Below the pieces are notes generated by a model that did no database searches, had not been told where the DNA came from, and worked only from the letters and a program-made list of their open reading frames with translations. A stretch of DNA of 64,000 bases, taken from NCBI RefSeq assembly GCF_019748715.1, contig NZ_JACLBZ010000008.1, positions 62,001 to 126,000 of the forward strand. Direction: 5' to 3'. The stretch is from Sporosarcina aquimarina. GTDB taxonomy: Bacteria; Bacillota; Bacilli; Bacillales_A; Planococcaceae. The position numbers and the translations under genes were made by a program. The stretch's first letter is position 1, and every line of letters starts with the position of its first letter. Of this stretch, positions 18,604-27,341 are shown piece after piece.

Positions 18604-19346
18604 TTGAATTCCCCTCTCAAAAAACGTTCTACAGATGGATCATCTGAATGTTGTAACGCAGAAATATTCCCTGTCTGCACAAGTTGGCCGTCGATCATAA
18701 TCCAAGCGTAATGCCCCATTCTCTTTGCCTGTTCTAAATTATGTGTAATCCATACAACCGTAATTTGATGGACTTCGTTAAGCTTGCGAATCAATTCCTC
18801 TACTTCGCGTAATGATGAAGGATCGAGTGCAGAAGTGATTTCATCAAGCAAAAGGATATTGGATTCATTCAGCAATGTACGCGCAATCGAAACTTTTTGT
18901 TGCTGTCCTCCTGACAAGTTGCGGCTATCGCGACGTAAGTATTTTCGATCAAGCCCTACTTGATTCAATATATCGGTCGCTTTTTCTTCACTTAATTCCT
19001 TGCCTTGCAGACGTAATGGCAATGACAAATTATCGTAAACACTGCCGTCCATCACTGGGGAATTCTGCAGAACCATCCCTGCTTGTCGACGCAATTGTAT
19101 TGGTGAAATGTCTTGAAGAGGCAGTCCTTCCACATAAACTTCTCCGCTTGTAGGGCTTAACAATCCATTACACATTTTCAATAACGTCGTTTTCCCTGCT
19201 CCTGAAGGTCCAACGAGCGTAGTAATTCTATGTTTAGGAAATGAACCAGTCACTTCTTTGAGAATTTCAGTATCTTTCACTTTATACGAGACTTTTTGAA
19301 AGTGGATTGCAGGTTCATATAACCTAGTTGTAGTTTCAGATTTCAA
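18600..19346 (-). CDS. fetA: FetA-type ABC ATPase
   Basis: About 248 residues. Walker A GPSGAGKTT, signature LSGGQQQKVSIART and Walker B ILLLDEITSALDP, with H-loop WITHNLEQAKRMG. The permease partner is encoded immediately after with a 4-bp overlap. The frame extends to a TTG at 19373 that overlaps the upstream CBS gene, but AAGGTGA 5 nt before the TTG at 19346 makes that the better start, leaving a 23-nt gap after the CBS gene. Placed after the HEPN-like/CBS protein gene, it probably belongs to one three-gene operon. Confidence 0.85.
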   Translation of the reverse strand: MKSETTTRLYEPAIHFQKVSYKVKDTEILKEVTGSFPKHRITTLVGPSGAGKTTLLKMCNGLLSPTSGEVYVEGLPLQDISPIQLRRQAGMVLQNSPVMDGSVYDNLSLPLRLQGKELSEEKATDILNQVGLDRKYLRRDSRNLSGGQQQKVSIARTLLNESNILLLDEITSALDPSSLREVEELIRKLNEVHQITVVWITHNLEQAKRMGHYAWIMIDGQLVQTGNISALQHSDDPSVERFLRGEFK

Positions 19347-19369
19347 CCTAATCACCTTTTCCCATATCG

Positions 19370-20071
19370 TCAATCCAGCTTCAATAAATCCAATGGTGTT
19401 ATAATGCCGATCAATTTTTCATCTTTTCCTCCATGCTCCGTAATGAGCAATGCTTCCAAACGATTTCCTCGAAGAATCGACTTCTTAAAAAACTCTTCTG
19501 CTTCATAAACAGATAATGTACTTTTTACAAAACGATACGTGTTTTTACGTTTTTCGTGATTATAAACATCGAATAATGTCGGTATTTCCCGGGAAATGTC
19601 TTCGTGTTTTTGATCCGCCAGCCAATTCATAATTCCATTAGCGGTAATCAATCCGATGAACCTGCCTTTTTGATAGATCGGTATTTGGTTGAATTTCTTC
19701 TCTCTTACCATCTTTAACCCCGTTGCCAGCGACTCCTTCGCTTGTAACGAATGTACTTTTCTACTGAAGAGATCTTTCACTGTCATAGGATTAGACAATT
19801 TTTTCTCGATCATTTCAATCATTTCTACGATCACGTCATGGGGCTCCGCAATCGCATAATTCAACCCTGTCCGATTATGTATAATTGCATTCCGCAAACT
19901 CCCGAACTCCCGCAACTCCTCTTCATAATGTCGAATCAGCGCATTTTTCTCTTTTGCTTTGTCAATTCTTCGGGAAAACGAAAAATGATTTGGCATGCCT
20001 GTTAGTTTTACTAAGGACTTATCAATACGATTATACGCAACGATAAAACGGTCTGAGTTTTTAGGCGTCAT
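19370..20071 (-). CDS. HEPN-like N-domain fused to two CBS domains
   Basis: 233 residues. The first ~75 residues are predicted to be two helices ending in GSLRNAIIHN, with R60 and H65 forming the RX4H arrangement typical of HEPN-fold RNases. Residues ~95-230 hold two CBS motifs (PMTVKDLFSRKVHSL, FNQIPIYQKGRFIGLITANGIMNWLA; then EAEEFFKKSILRGNRLEALLI and LIGIITPLDLLKL), which usually bind adenosine nucleotides. It is the first gene before fetA and fetB. It could be a nucleotide-sensing regulator of the transporter or an RNase-type stress protein. Only part of the HEPN fold is visible, so catalytic activity is uncertain. Confidence 0.72.
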   Translation of the reverse strand: MTPKNSDRFIVAYNRIDKSLVKLTGMPNHFSFSRRIDKAKEKNALIRHYEEELREFGSLRNAIIHNRTGLNYAIAEPHDVIVEMIEMIEKKLSNPMTVKDLFSRKVHSLQAKESLATGLKMVREKKFNQIPIYQKGRFIGLITANGIMNWLADQKHEDISREIPTLFDVYNHEKRKNTYRFVKSTLSVYEAEEFFKKSILRGNRLEALLITEHGGKDEKLIGIITPLDLLKLD

Positions 20072-20178
20072 CCTACTTCCCCCTTTCTATTCTAGGCAAA
20101 GTATATCATAATCTATTAATTTCCTGAGTCTTTTGAAGACAGACAGATATACAAGTTTAACTGAGTGGTCAACATACA

Positions 20179-20214
20179 GAAAATCCTTCAACCATAATAG
20201 ATTGAAGGATTTTC
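20179..20214 (-). terminator. Terminator of the surface-protein/sortase operon
   Basis: Perfect 13-bp stem GAAAATCCTTCAA (20179-20191) with TTGAAGGATTTTC (20202-20214). The U-tract is short, because the stem itself supplies the U-rich arm. Confidence 0.75.
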
Positions 20215-20220
20215 CGATTG

Positions 20221-20844
20221 TTATTGTATACGTTTCGCTTGCACAATAAGCCGATATTCATTGGATCTTTCTGGATAGCATGTGATTAATGACAACAATG
20301 CGATCCCATTTTGACTATCTAAAATTTCCACCTGCTCCGGCTTGACGATTTGAATGTCAAATACTTTGTAACGCTGTATTCCATCCAAAGTTTCATAAGT
20401 AAACTCCTGACCCGCTTCCATTTCATGAAGTCGGTTGAAGTACTTTCCGAATACATGAGATTGATGGCCTGCAATCGCATAACTGCCGTCGATCACGCCT
20501 GGTTGATCCATGTTTTCAATAGTACCTAAACCTTCTGACAATGTCTGCTCATCGGCTCCTAAAAGCACGGGAGCTTCCAAGTCGATTTGCGGGATATCCA
20601 AAATGCCTTCGATTCCTCCAGACTTTGGATCAAGAGTACCATTTGGTAATGCAGGATGTATTTCGGATGAATTCGCTGCTTCTACTTTCATCGCAGCAAA
20701 AGCATTTAATCGTTCTGATTGCTGCTTTTTATTTGAATGCATCCCCGAAACGAGAAGTAACAAAGTCGCCGCTCCTGCAATAATTAAGATGTTAGCTATC
20801 CATTTGACAACTGAATCTTTGTTTATTGCTCCACGCTTACTCAT
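20221..20844 (-). CDS. Sortase, class D-like
   Basis: 207 residues. N-terminal membrane helix (WIANILIIAGAATLLLLVSG), extracellular linker and a sortase barrel with the catalytic His in AIAGHQSHVFG, Cys in LLSLITCYPE and Arg in YRLIVQAKR. The compact size and IDIPQIDLEAPVLLG-like strand (seen as LDIPQIDLEAPVLLG) suit class D or small class A enzymes such as B. subtilis YhcS. It anchors LPXTG proteins to the cell wall; the preceding gene encodes an LPTTG protein and overlaps it by 8 bp, so that protein is its dedicated substrate. Its ribosome site is weak, which suggests translational coupling. Confidence 0.88.
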   Translation of the reverse strand: MSKRGAINKDSVVKWIANILIIAGAATLLLLVSGMHSNKKQQSERLNAFAAMKVEAANSSEIHPALPNGTLDPKSGGIEGILDIPQIDLEAPVLLGADEQTLSEGLGTIENMDQPGVIDGSYAIAGHQSHVFGKYFNRLHEMEAGQEFTYETLDGIQRYKVFDIQIVKPEQVEILDSQNGIALLSLITCYPERSNEYRLIVQAKRIQ

Positions 20845-23071
20845 TTTTGTTCAGCGCCCATTTTCGTGCTGTGAAACCGCCAATTATTAAGATTAGAGCC
20901 AAGGTAGCTGTAAGGGCAGGATTCAAAAATCCTCCTGTTGTTGGCAATCGTTCCAATGAATTAGATGCAATTGGCTGTCCGGCTAATTGGTTGTATCTAT
21001 CATTTGTTCCAACTATATTGGCTTTGAATAATTGATTGTGTTTTGCAAGCGTCTGTGCCAACCATCCAGCAGCATACATATGATTCGGATTCACTGATCC
21101 ATCAGAATTGTAGGCGTTTGGCTGTTTAACCGAACCATTGTCTTCCCACATACCATTCGGCTGTTCTTCACTATTCCAATCGAAGTTGTTATTCTCTTGA
21201 TTGGAATTCCCGTTTTCTTCAGGAACGTCTACAATCGGCGGCGTGGTATCGTTCGAATCCGGGATTGGAGTAGTTTCTCCATTCCCTTCATTCGAATTGG
21301 TGCCGTCATTTTCTTCGTTATCCACCACAGGGAGAGCTGGATTTTCATCTCTATCTTCTGGAGACGTTCCTGGCTGTCCATCATTATCATCAGGTTCCGT
21401 TGTACCGTTACTGTCGTCGTTTGGACTTTCATCAGGATTTGTTCCAGGCTGAGTGGTTGGGGAAACGATAGCTATTGATGTGAACGTTTCATTAGACAAG
21501 ATATCTGCTTGCACTTCACCTAGAATAGGTAAAGTTACGCCCAACGTGATGCCGCTTTGTTTTGTATAGGTTCCGTCTTCTGTCGTTTGTTCTTGTTTTC
21601 TTAGAATATTTACAGCCGTATCTTTTAAAAGCGTACCATTTAACCCAATCTGAGCTAAGCCTGTGGAAAGAGAAGATTGGTTTTCCATTACTCTTTCGTG
21701 ATAGTCTAAAACACCGATAGACAGATCGCCGACAATTGGAAGGTTCGTCACAATAGTGTTCACAATGCCCTGATCAAGTGAAAAGGAATCTTCATCTTTT
21801 TTCACATGCTGATCTAACACTCCTACATGCGTTTCATCCAAGATTGGAGCTTTTTCGATCGACGCCTCCACTATGCCGCCATCGAATGAAGATGAGTTTT
21901 CAGCTTTTACAACATGAGAATCCAAGACGCCTACATGAGTGTCGTCCAGCAAACCTGGCGCCGCTACATCTGCTTCGACTACTCCACGGTCAATTGTGAT
22001 GCCGTCTTCAGTCTGCTTCACATACTGATCTAACACTCCTACATGCGTTTCATCCAAGATTGGAGCTTTTTCGATCGACGCCTCCACTATGCCGCGATCG
22101 AATGAAGATGAGTTTTCAGCTTTTACAACATGAGAATCCAAGACCCCTACATGGGTGTCGTCCAGCAAACTTGGCGCCGCTACATCTGCTTCGATTACTC
22201 CACGATCAATTGTGATGCCGTCTTCGGTCTGCTTCACATGTTGGTCTAAAACTCCTACATGTGTTTCGTCTAAGACCGGAGCTTTTTCGATTGTCGCTTC
22301 TATTACACCACCATTATAGATATATGAGTCTTCACCTTTTACAACGTGGGAATCCAAGATCCCTACATGGGTGTCATCCAGTAAACCGGGTGCTTCTAAA
22401 TCCGCCTGCACTACCCCTCCTTTTTCTGTATAGGAATCATCCGTCTTCTCCACATGTTTGTCGAGCACGCCGACATGCGTTTCCTCCGCTACGGGTACCT
22501 TTTCGATATTCGCTTCCACTACACCGCCATCGTATGAAGTGGCTTCATCTGTCGTTTGGTGTTTCTTCTCTGCTATGCCAACTTCCGTTTCTCCAACGAT
22601 TGGCAAATCATCCGCAGTGACATTCGTGATTGCAGTAGAGGTTTCAGACGTATCTAATTGCTGTGTTTTTTCTTCAGCGATTACGTCAATCTCTACATCA
22701 TCTGTAACAGGTGTCGACAAATTCACAGTAGCAACAGCCTTCTTTTCTTGCGTTGTTTCCTGTTGGTCAACCTTTTTCACAGGTGCTACATCCACTTCCA
22801 GATTATCAACGATACCTTCGCTAACCTGTACTTTCGCAACAGATTGTTCACCTGTTTCAGACGAAGGAATTTGAACTTTCACATCACCGACAACTGGTAC
22901 ATCTTCTAAATGAACGTCAAGGAGCGGCTTTGCTTCATTCTGATCATTGACCTCTAAGGCAGTGTCCGTAGATTCGTCTGTTTCATTTGCCTGTCCTGCA
23001 GATGGGAATAAATATATCGATGCTCCGACAACGAATGTGATTCCTACTTGTTTCATCCAATTTGTTTTCAT
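20837..23071 (-). CDS. LPXTG-anchored surface protein with 36-residue repeats
   Basis: 744 residues. Signal peptide (~1-28), a non-repetitive N-part, then seven exact-length 36-residue repeats from about residue 182 to 433. Each unit has the plan GGVVEA..., an acidic stretch, (D/E)(D/E)THVG(V/I)LD.HV. Odd and even units differ (EKAP-LDET versus AAPGLLDD), giving a 72-residue super-repeat whose copies are nearly identical at DNA level (216 bp). A Pro/Asp/Asn/Gly-rich wall-spanning stretch follows (~530-640), then LPTTG (709-713), a membrane helix and a short basic tail, the standard sorting signal. I do not recognise the repeat. Operon with a sortase gene downstream and a secreted protein gene upstream. 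Confidence 0.9.
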   Translation of the reverse strand: MKTNWMKQVGITFVVGASIYLFPSAGQANETDESTDTALEVNDQNEAKPLLDVHLEDVPVVGDVKVQIPSSETGEQSVAKVQVSEGIVDNLEVDVAPVKKVDQQETTQEKKAVATVNLSTPVTDDVEIDVIAEEKTQQLDTSETSTAITNVTADDLPIVGETEVGIAEKKHQTTDEATSYDGGVVEANIEKVPVAEETHVGVLDKHVEKTDDSYTEKGGVVQADLEAPGLLDDTHVGILDSHVVKGEDSYIYNGGVIEATIEKAPVLDETHVGVLDQHVKQTEDGITIDRGVIEADVAAPSLLDDTHVGVLDSHVVKAENSSSFDRGIVEASIEKAPILDETHVGVLDQYVKQTEDGITIDRGVVEADVAAPGLLDDTHVGVLDSHVVKAENSSSFDGGIVEASIEKAPILDETHVGVLDQHVKKDEDSFSLDQGIVNTIVTNLPIVGDLSIGVLDYHERVMENQSSLSTGLAQIGLNGTLLKDTAVNILRKQEQTTEDGTYTKQSGITLGVTLPILGEVQADILSNETFTSIAIVSPTTQPGTNPDESPNDDSNGTTEPDDNDGQPGTSPEDRDENPALPVVDNEENDGTNSNEGNGETTPIPDSNDTTPPIVDVPEENGNSNQENNNFDWNSEEQPNGMWEDNGSVKQPNAYNSDGSVNPNHMYAAGWLAQTLAKHNQLFKANIVGTNDRYNQLAGQPIASNSLERLPTTGGFLNPALTATLALILIIGGFTARKWALNKNE

Positions 23072-23095
23072 AATAATTCTCTCCTTTTTTATTAG

Positions 23096-24517
23096 TTAAA
23101 CGCTAACGTATAAAAAAGGAGCTGTTTGGGGCGGTTGCCCAGGTGGTTCATGGACCCATTGCAATTTACCGATTGTGCTTTCCAAATACCAGCGATTGCT
23201 GACCAATTGAACATTCACTAAGTATTCGCTCGACAAGTCTGCACTTATATTTACATGTGAACTACTTACAGAAGAAGATGTTGTGGTGATTGATGAAGAA
23301 CCCGTCGTAATGAAAGCTTCAAAAGGTGTTGCTTTCACATTCTTTGTCACAGATCGATTCAAATTTTTGCCGTTTCCCTCATACTGTCCAGGCAAGTTCA
23401 TCTTATATGAAGAGTTTGAACCAACAGGCGTGCGTTCTTGTTGTTCCATGAATTGCCTAGATACATATAGTTTGTGCATTAAATCTGCAGCTTTGGACGC
23501 CTCGTGCAACCCATCAGATTTCAAAGATGAATTGATCGCTTCCTTCTGAATATCTTCAGATTCTACTTCTAGTTCAAGATCATCAGGCTCTTTTTTCGAA
23601 TTAAAATTAGACTTTTTCAAAGGAACGGACGGAACTCTCGCAATCTCCGTATTCTGCTTTTCGGAGGTTATCACTTCAGAAGGAAATTCAGGCTCTTTCT
23701 CCATTACAATTTCATCTGGTTTCTGTATTGTACCAACCACTGCATCGACTGTTTCAGAGACTGTTTGATCCGTTGTACCTTTAACAGTATCGACGGTATC
23801 CTTCACTAGTTCTGTCGTTTGGTCGACGACAGGTGTCACAACAGGCAACTCCGGCAACTCTTCCGTTACTCGCGCAACGTCTTGTACGATTCCTTGTACC
23901 ATTTCCGTTGTTTCCTCTACAATCGGTACTGTACCGTTGACCGTTTCGCTTATAAAGTCGGCGGTATCTTCCACTACCTGCTTAATGGGTTTGTCAGTTG
24001 ATGCTGTCACTGTGTTGACCGATTCGTTCACGAGATTGACTGTACGGTCTGCTGTAGTTGAGGTAAAATCGACTGTCTCTTCTACCACAGGATTAGCATG
24101 TGAAACGATGGGTACTTCTTCAGTGATCTCAGTCACGTTTCCAGCAGTCTCTCGGACAGTTTCAGTTGTTTGATTCACAACTGGTATCGTATTTTCCACA
24201 GTGCCCTGTACAAACTCTGCAGTCCTTTCAACGATTTGCTTTACAGGCTTTTCAGCAGGTGGTTCCGCTACACTTTTAACAGTATCTTCTGTAAATTCAA
24301 CCGTTTGTTGGACGGTTTTACCTGTCATCTCGACTGTTTCATTTACCACATTACCGGCAGAGGATACCGTATCTGCCACCACATCCACAACACCCGATAT
24401 GATCCCTTTTCTTTGCTTCGGTTCCTGTTCTGCTTCATTTTCTTCGGCATGCATTACAATAGGTGCCATTCCAATTAAAAATAATGTCATAAAAACTATT
24501 TTCCATTTTTCCAACAT
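23096..24517 (-). CDS. Secreted amphipathic repeat protein, function unknown
   Basis: About 473 residues. Signal peptide MLEKWKIVFMTLFLIGMAPIVMHA, then ~230 residues rich in Val, Thr and Glu with a repeated KP(V/I)KQ(I/V)VE-TA-F module of about 85 residues and many TVET/VVEET runs, a pattern reminiscent of LEA-like or adhesin stalk helices. A charged middle and a Ser-rich stretch precede a C-terminal segment ending in PGQPPQTAPFLYVSV. There is no LPXTG motif or membrane anchor. It is first in a three-gene cassette with the LPXTG protein and sortase (24 bp before the former). The ATG at 24517 follows AAGGAGG. I cannot assign a function; a cell-surface or extracellular matrix role is an inference from context. 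Confidence 0.75.
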   Translation of the reverse strand: MLEKWKIVFMTLFLIGMAPIVMHAEENEAEQEPKQRKGIISGVVDVVADTVSSAGNVVNETVEMTGKTVQQTVEFTEDTVKSVAEPPAEKPVKQIVERTAEFVQGTVENTIPVVNQTTETVRETAGNVTEITEEVPIVSHANPVVEETVDFTSTTADRTVNLVNESVNTVTASTDKPIKQVVEDTADFISETVNGTVPIVEETTEMVQGIVQDVARVTEELPELPVVTPVVDQTTELVKDTVDTVKGTTDQTVSETVDAVVGTIQKPDEIVMEKEPEFPSEVITSEKQNTEIARVPSVPLKKSNFNSKKEPDDLELEVESEDIQKEAINSSLKSDGLHEASKAADLMHKLYVSRQFMEQQERTPVGSNSSYKMNLPGQYEGNGKNLNRSVTKNVKATPFEAFITTGSSSITTTSSSVSSSHVNISADLSSEYLVNVQLVSNRWYLESTIGKLQWVHEPPGQPPQTAPFLYVSV

Positions 24518-24645
24518 CACACCTCCTTCCTACTTATAAAGATAGGGCAGATTTTATCCCTTAAACCCTGCCTACCCACTTCATTTCTTCCTAAACATGG
24601 AACAACGACCAACTTCATGACGGTTTTCCAAAAATACAAAATCAA

Positions 24646-24670
24646 CCCCTCCATCATAATGATGAAGGGG
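24646..24670 (-). terminator. Terminator of YjiH copy 2
   Basis: Stem CCCCTCCATCAT (24646-24657) with ATGATGAAGGGG (24659-24670) including one G-U pair; the minus-strand transcript continues TTGATTTTGTATTTTT. Confidence 0.75.
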
Positions 24671-24681
24671 CTCTATTTTAT

Positions 24682-26001
24682 TTATAGTAGTAAAAACGCA
24701 AGCGGCGTGACAATGATGATTGTTAAAATAACACGCTGAATCCAAATGATAACCAACTTGGGAATGGAAATCGGAATCTCAGTCGCGACGATACAAGGAA
24801 CAAGCGCAGAGAAGAAGATGATCCCAGACACCGACACAACGCCTACAATGAACTTTGAAATCAAAGCAGACTGTACAACGAGCGATGCCGGTAAGAACAT
24901 TTCGGCAATTCCAAGTGCACTTGCTTTTGCAACTAACATCGGTTCAGGAACTTGCATTAAATAAGTGAACGGATAGAAAATATAACCGATCCAGTCAAAT
25001 ACCGGTGTATATTCCGCTAGCACAAGACCTAATAGCCCTATAGACAGAATGGAAGGCAAAATCGCCATCGCCATCATCAATCCGTCCTTCACATTAATCC
25101 AGATATTTTTTACGAGTCCAGGAGCTGAAGAAACCGTTTCCATTGCTTCGTCCCAAGCTGCTGCGAAACGACTGCCTTCCGGTTTCATCTCTGGTTGCGG
25201 TGTAGAACCTTCATAATACTCATCCTTCATGGAAGCAAGCGGCCAAATACGCACCGTAATCCCTGTTACGATGAAAGTGACGACAAGCGTAAGCCAGAAA
25301 TATAAATTCCACATGCTCATAATGTCGAGTGTTTTTGCTACGACTACCATGAATGTCGCAGACACCGTGGAGAATCCTGTCGCAATAATCGCCGCTTCTT
25401 TCGCAGTATATTTCCCCTCTTTATATACACGATTCGTAATGAGCAGTCCGAGTGAGTATGAACCTACAAATGAAGCAACAGCGTCGACTGCGGAACGTCC
25501 TGGTGTTCTCCAAAGCGGACGCATAACTGGCTGCATCAGCACACCAATAAATTCCAGCAATCCATAACTAACAAGCAACGCAAGAAACGCCGCTCCAATT
25601 GGAACTAGCAATCCAACTGGAATCACAAGTTTATTCAATAAGAAGGGGCCCATATCCGGTTCGAATAACCAGGCTGGTCCAATATTGAATATGAGAAGAA
25701 TACCTACTACAAGTCCGATTACTTTAAAGAACGAAAATACGATATCTACTGTTGATTTCTTCCACGTTCCTGAAATAAACGGATAAGCGGCTCCAGCAAT
25801 CAAAATGAGTAATGCATAATACGGTAGGACAGCGCTTACATTCGTCTGAAACCAAGTCACGATATGGTCCAGCATAATCGAATTGTTGCCGTTGATTGTT
25901 ACAGGCACAAAAAACATAAACGCACCAATCGCACTATAGACAAAAAACTTCCAAATACCTGTATTTGTTTTACTCGTTGCTCTTTCCTTCAATTGCTCCA
26001 T
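24682..26001 (-). CDS. YjiH-family membrane transporter, copy 2, in the hut locus
   Basis: About 439 residues with some ten membrane helices and the same motif series as copy 1 (YGLLEFIGVLMQPVMRPL, TPGRSAVDAVASF, KEGKYTAKEAAIIATGFSTVS). It follows hutU and hutI on the same strand after a terminator, so it could be a transporter for histidine, urocanate or a breakdown product, but that rests on position alone. The ATG at 26001 is preferred to the longer frame (26031) because AGAGGGGTG lies 6 nt upstream. Confidence 0.8.
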   Translation of the reverse strand: MEQLKERATSKTNTGIWKFFVYSAIGAFMFFVPVTINGNNSIMLDHIVTWFQTNVSAVLPYYALLILIAGAAYPFISGTWKKSTVDIVFSFFKVIGLVVGILLIFNIGPAWLFEPDMGPFLLNKLVIPVGLLVPIGAAFLALLVSYGLLEFIGVLMQPVMRPLWRTPGRSAVDAVASFVGSYSLGLLITNRVYKEGKYTAKEAAIIATGFSTVSATFMVVVAKTLDIMSMWNLYFWLTLVVTFIVTGITVRIWPLASMKDEYYEGSTPQPEMKPEGSRFAAAWDEAMETVSSAPGLVKNIWINVKDGLMMAMAILPSILSIGLLGLVLAEYTPVFDWIGYIFYPFTYLMQVPEPMLVAKASALGIAEMFLPASLVVQSALISKFIVGVVSVSGIIFFSALVPCIVATEIPISIPKLVIIWIQRVILTIIIVTPLAFLLL

Positions 26002-26045
26002 TCTGTTCACCCCTCTAAGATGTCTATGCACTCAGAAACGTTGTA

Positions 26046-26072
26046 AAAGAACGTCGTGTTAAGACGTTCTTT
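26046..26072 (-). terminator. Terminator after hutI
   Basis: Perfect 10-bp stem AAAGAACGTC (26046-26055) with GACGTTCTTT (26063-26072); followed by a short U-run on the minus strand. Some read-through into the YjiH gene is possible. Confidence 0.72.
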
Positions 26073-26087
26073 CACAGTTTCTATAAG

Positions 26088-27341
26088 TCAGCCAACGATT
26101 AATTGACCTTTTTTCCATACTTTATCTACATGATTCACACCGAATAGATATTGCAACTCCTGATAGCTTCCAATATCCCACATCACGACATCGCCTTGTT
26201 TGCCAACTTCCAATGAACCCGCACGGTCTTCTACTTTAATCGCGCTCGCTGCGTTGATCGTTGCGGCAACTAACGCTTCTGCAGGCGTCATGCGCATCGA
26301 AATGCAAGCCAGGTTCATAACAAGTGGCATGGAAGTGGTCGGAGAGGATCCCGGATTGCAATCAGTGGAAATGGCGACTGCCATCCCCGAGTCGATCATC
26401 TGACGTCCTTTTGCTGCTTCTTCACGAAGGAATAATGCAGTTGCAGGCAGCAGGCACGCAATCACTCCAGCCTTCGCCATATCTTCAATTCCTTGATCGG
26501 AAGCTTTCAATAAATGCTCCGCGGAAATAGCTCCGACTTTTGCAGCCAGTTCTGCGCCGCCGTATGATGCAATTTCATCCGCATGAATTTTAGGAGTTAA
26601 GCCGTGCTTTTTACCGGCTTCTAAAATTCGTTCAGATTGCTCCGGAGTGAAAACATCCTTTTCACAGAACACATCATTGAATACTGCCAATTTTTCTTCT
26701 GCGACAACAGGAAGCATTTCATCAATGACTAAATCAACGAATGCATCTTCATTGCCTTTATACTCTCTTGGCACGGCGTGAGCGCCCATGAAAGTAGGCA
26801 CGATTTCCAGCGCATGCTGTTCATTGAGACGTTTCGCTGCACGCAATTGCTTCAGTTCCGTCTCTAAATCGAGTCCGTATCCACTTTTTCCTTCAACCGT
26901 CGTAACACCATGCTTTGCGAATGAATCCAAACGGCGGGATGCTTGTTCCACCAGTTCATCTTCTGTCGCTTCACGTGTCATGCGGGAAGTAGCGTGAATC
27001 CCACCACCGGCATTCATGATGTCCATATATGTTGCACCTTCAAGACGCATTTCAAATTCCTTTTCACGGCTTCCGCCATAGACAATATGTGTATGAGGAT
27101 CGACGAGGCCTGGCGTAACCAGGCGTCCCGTTGCATCCACAATATCTGCTTCATTTGCACGACTTGCATACTGTTTTTCCAACTCTTCCGTTGTTCCAAC
27201 AGCTGCGATTTTGCCGTCTTCGATCCAGACGCTTCCATCCTCAATGATGGAAAGGTTCGACATGTCTTTCCCTTTACGCGGTCCATTTTCACCTGAAATT
27301 GTTGCTAGTTCTTTTGCATGTTTAATCCATACAGGTTTCAA
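26088..27341 (-). CDS. hutI: Imidazolonepropionase
   Basis: 417 residues, the usual length. Amidohydrolase fold with the metal-binding DPHTHIVYGGSREKEF run, HADEIASYGGAELA and STDCNPGSSPT. It hydrolyses 4-imidazolone-5-propanoate to N-formimino-L-glutamate, the third step of histidine breakdown. The start is a TTG placed right after the hutU stop, with AAGGTGG about 7 nt upstream inside the last hutU codons, so the two are co-transcribed and probably coupled. hutH and hutG are not in this window. Confidence 0.95.
   Translation of the reverse strand: MKPVWIKHAKELATISGENGPRKGKDMSNLSIIEDGSVWIEDGKIAAVGTTEELEKQYASRANEADIVDATGRLVTPGLVDPHTHIVYGGSREKEFEMRLEGATYMDIMNAGGGIHATSRMTREATEDELVEQASRRLDSFAKHGVTTVEGKSGYGLDLETELKQLRAAKRLNEQHALEIVPTFMGAHAVPREYKGNEDAFVDLVIDEMLPVVAEEKLAVFNDVFCEKDVFTPEQSERILEAGKKHGLTPKIHADEIASYGGAELAAKVGAISAEHLLKASDQGIEDMAKAGVIACLLPATALFLREEAAKGRQMIDSGMAVAISTDCNPGSSPTTSMPLVMNLACISMRMTPAEALVAATINAASAIKVEDRAGSLEVGKQGDVVMWDIGSYQELQYLFGVNHVDKVWKKGQLIVG

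Noticed and set aside
22261..22874. Long plus-strand frames opposite the wall-protein gene
   Set aside because: They are antisense reflections of the 36-residue repeats; the minus frame has signal peptide, repeats and LPTTG.
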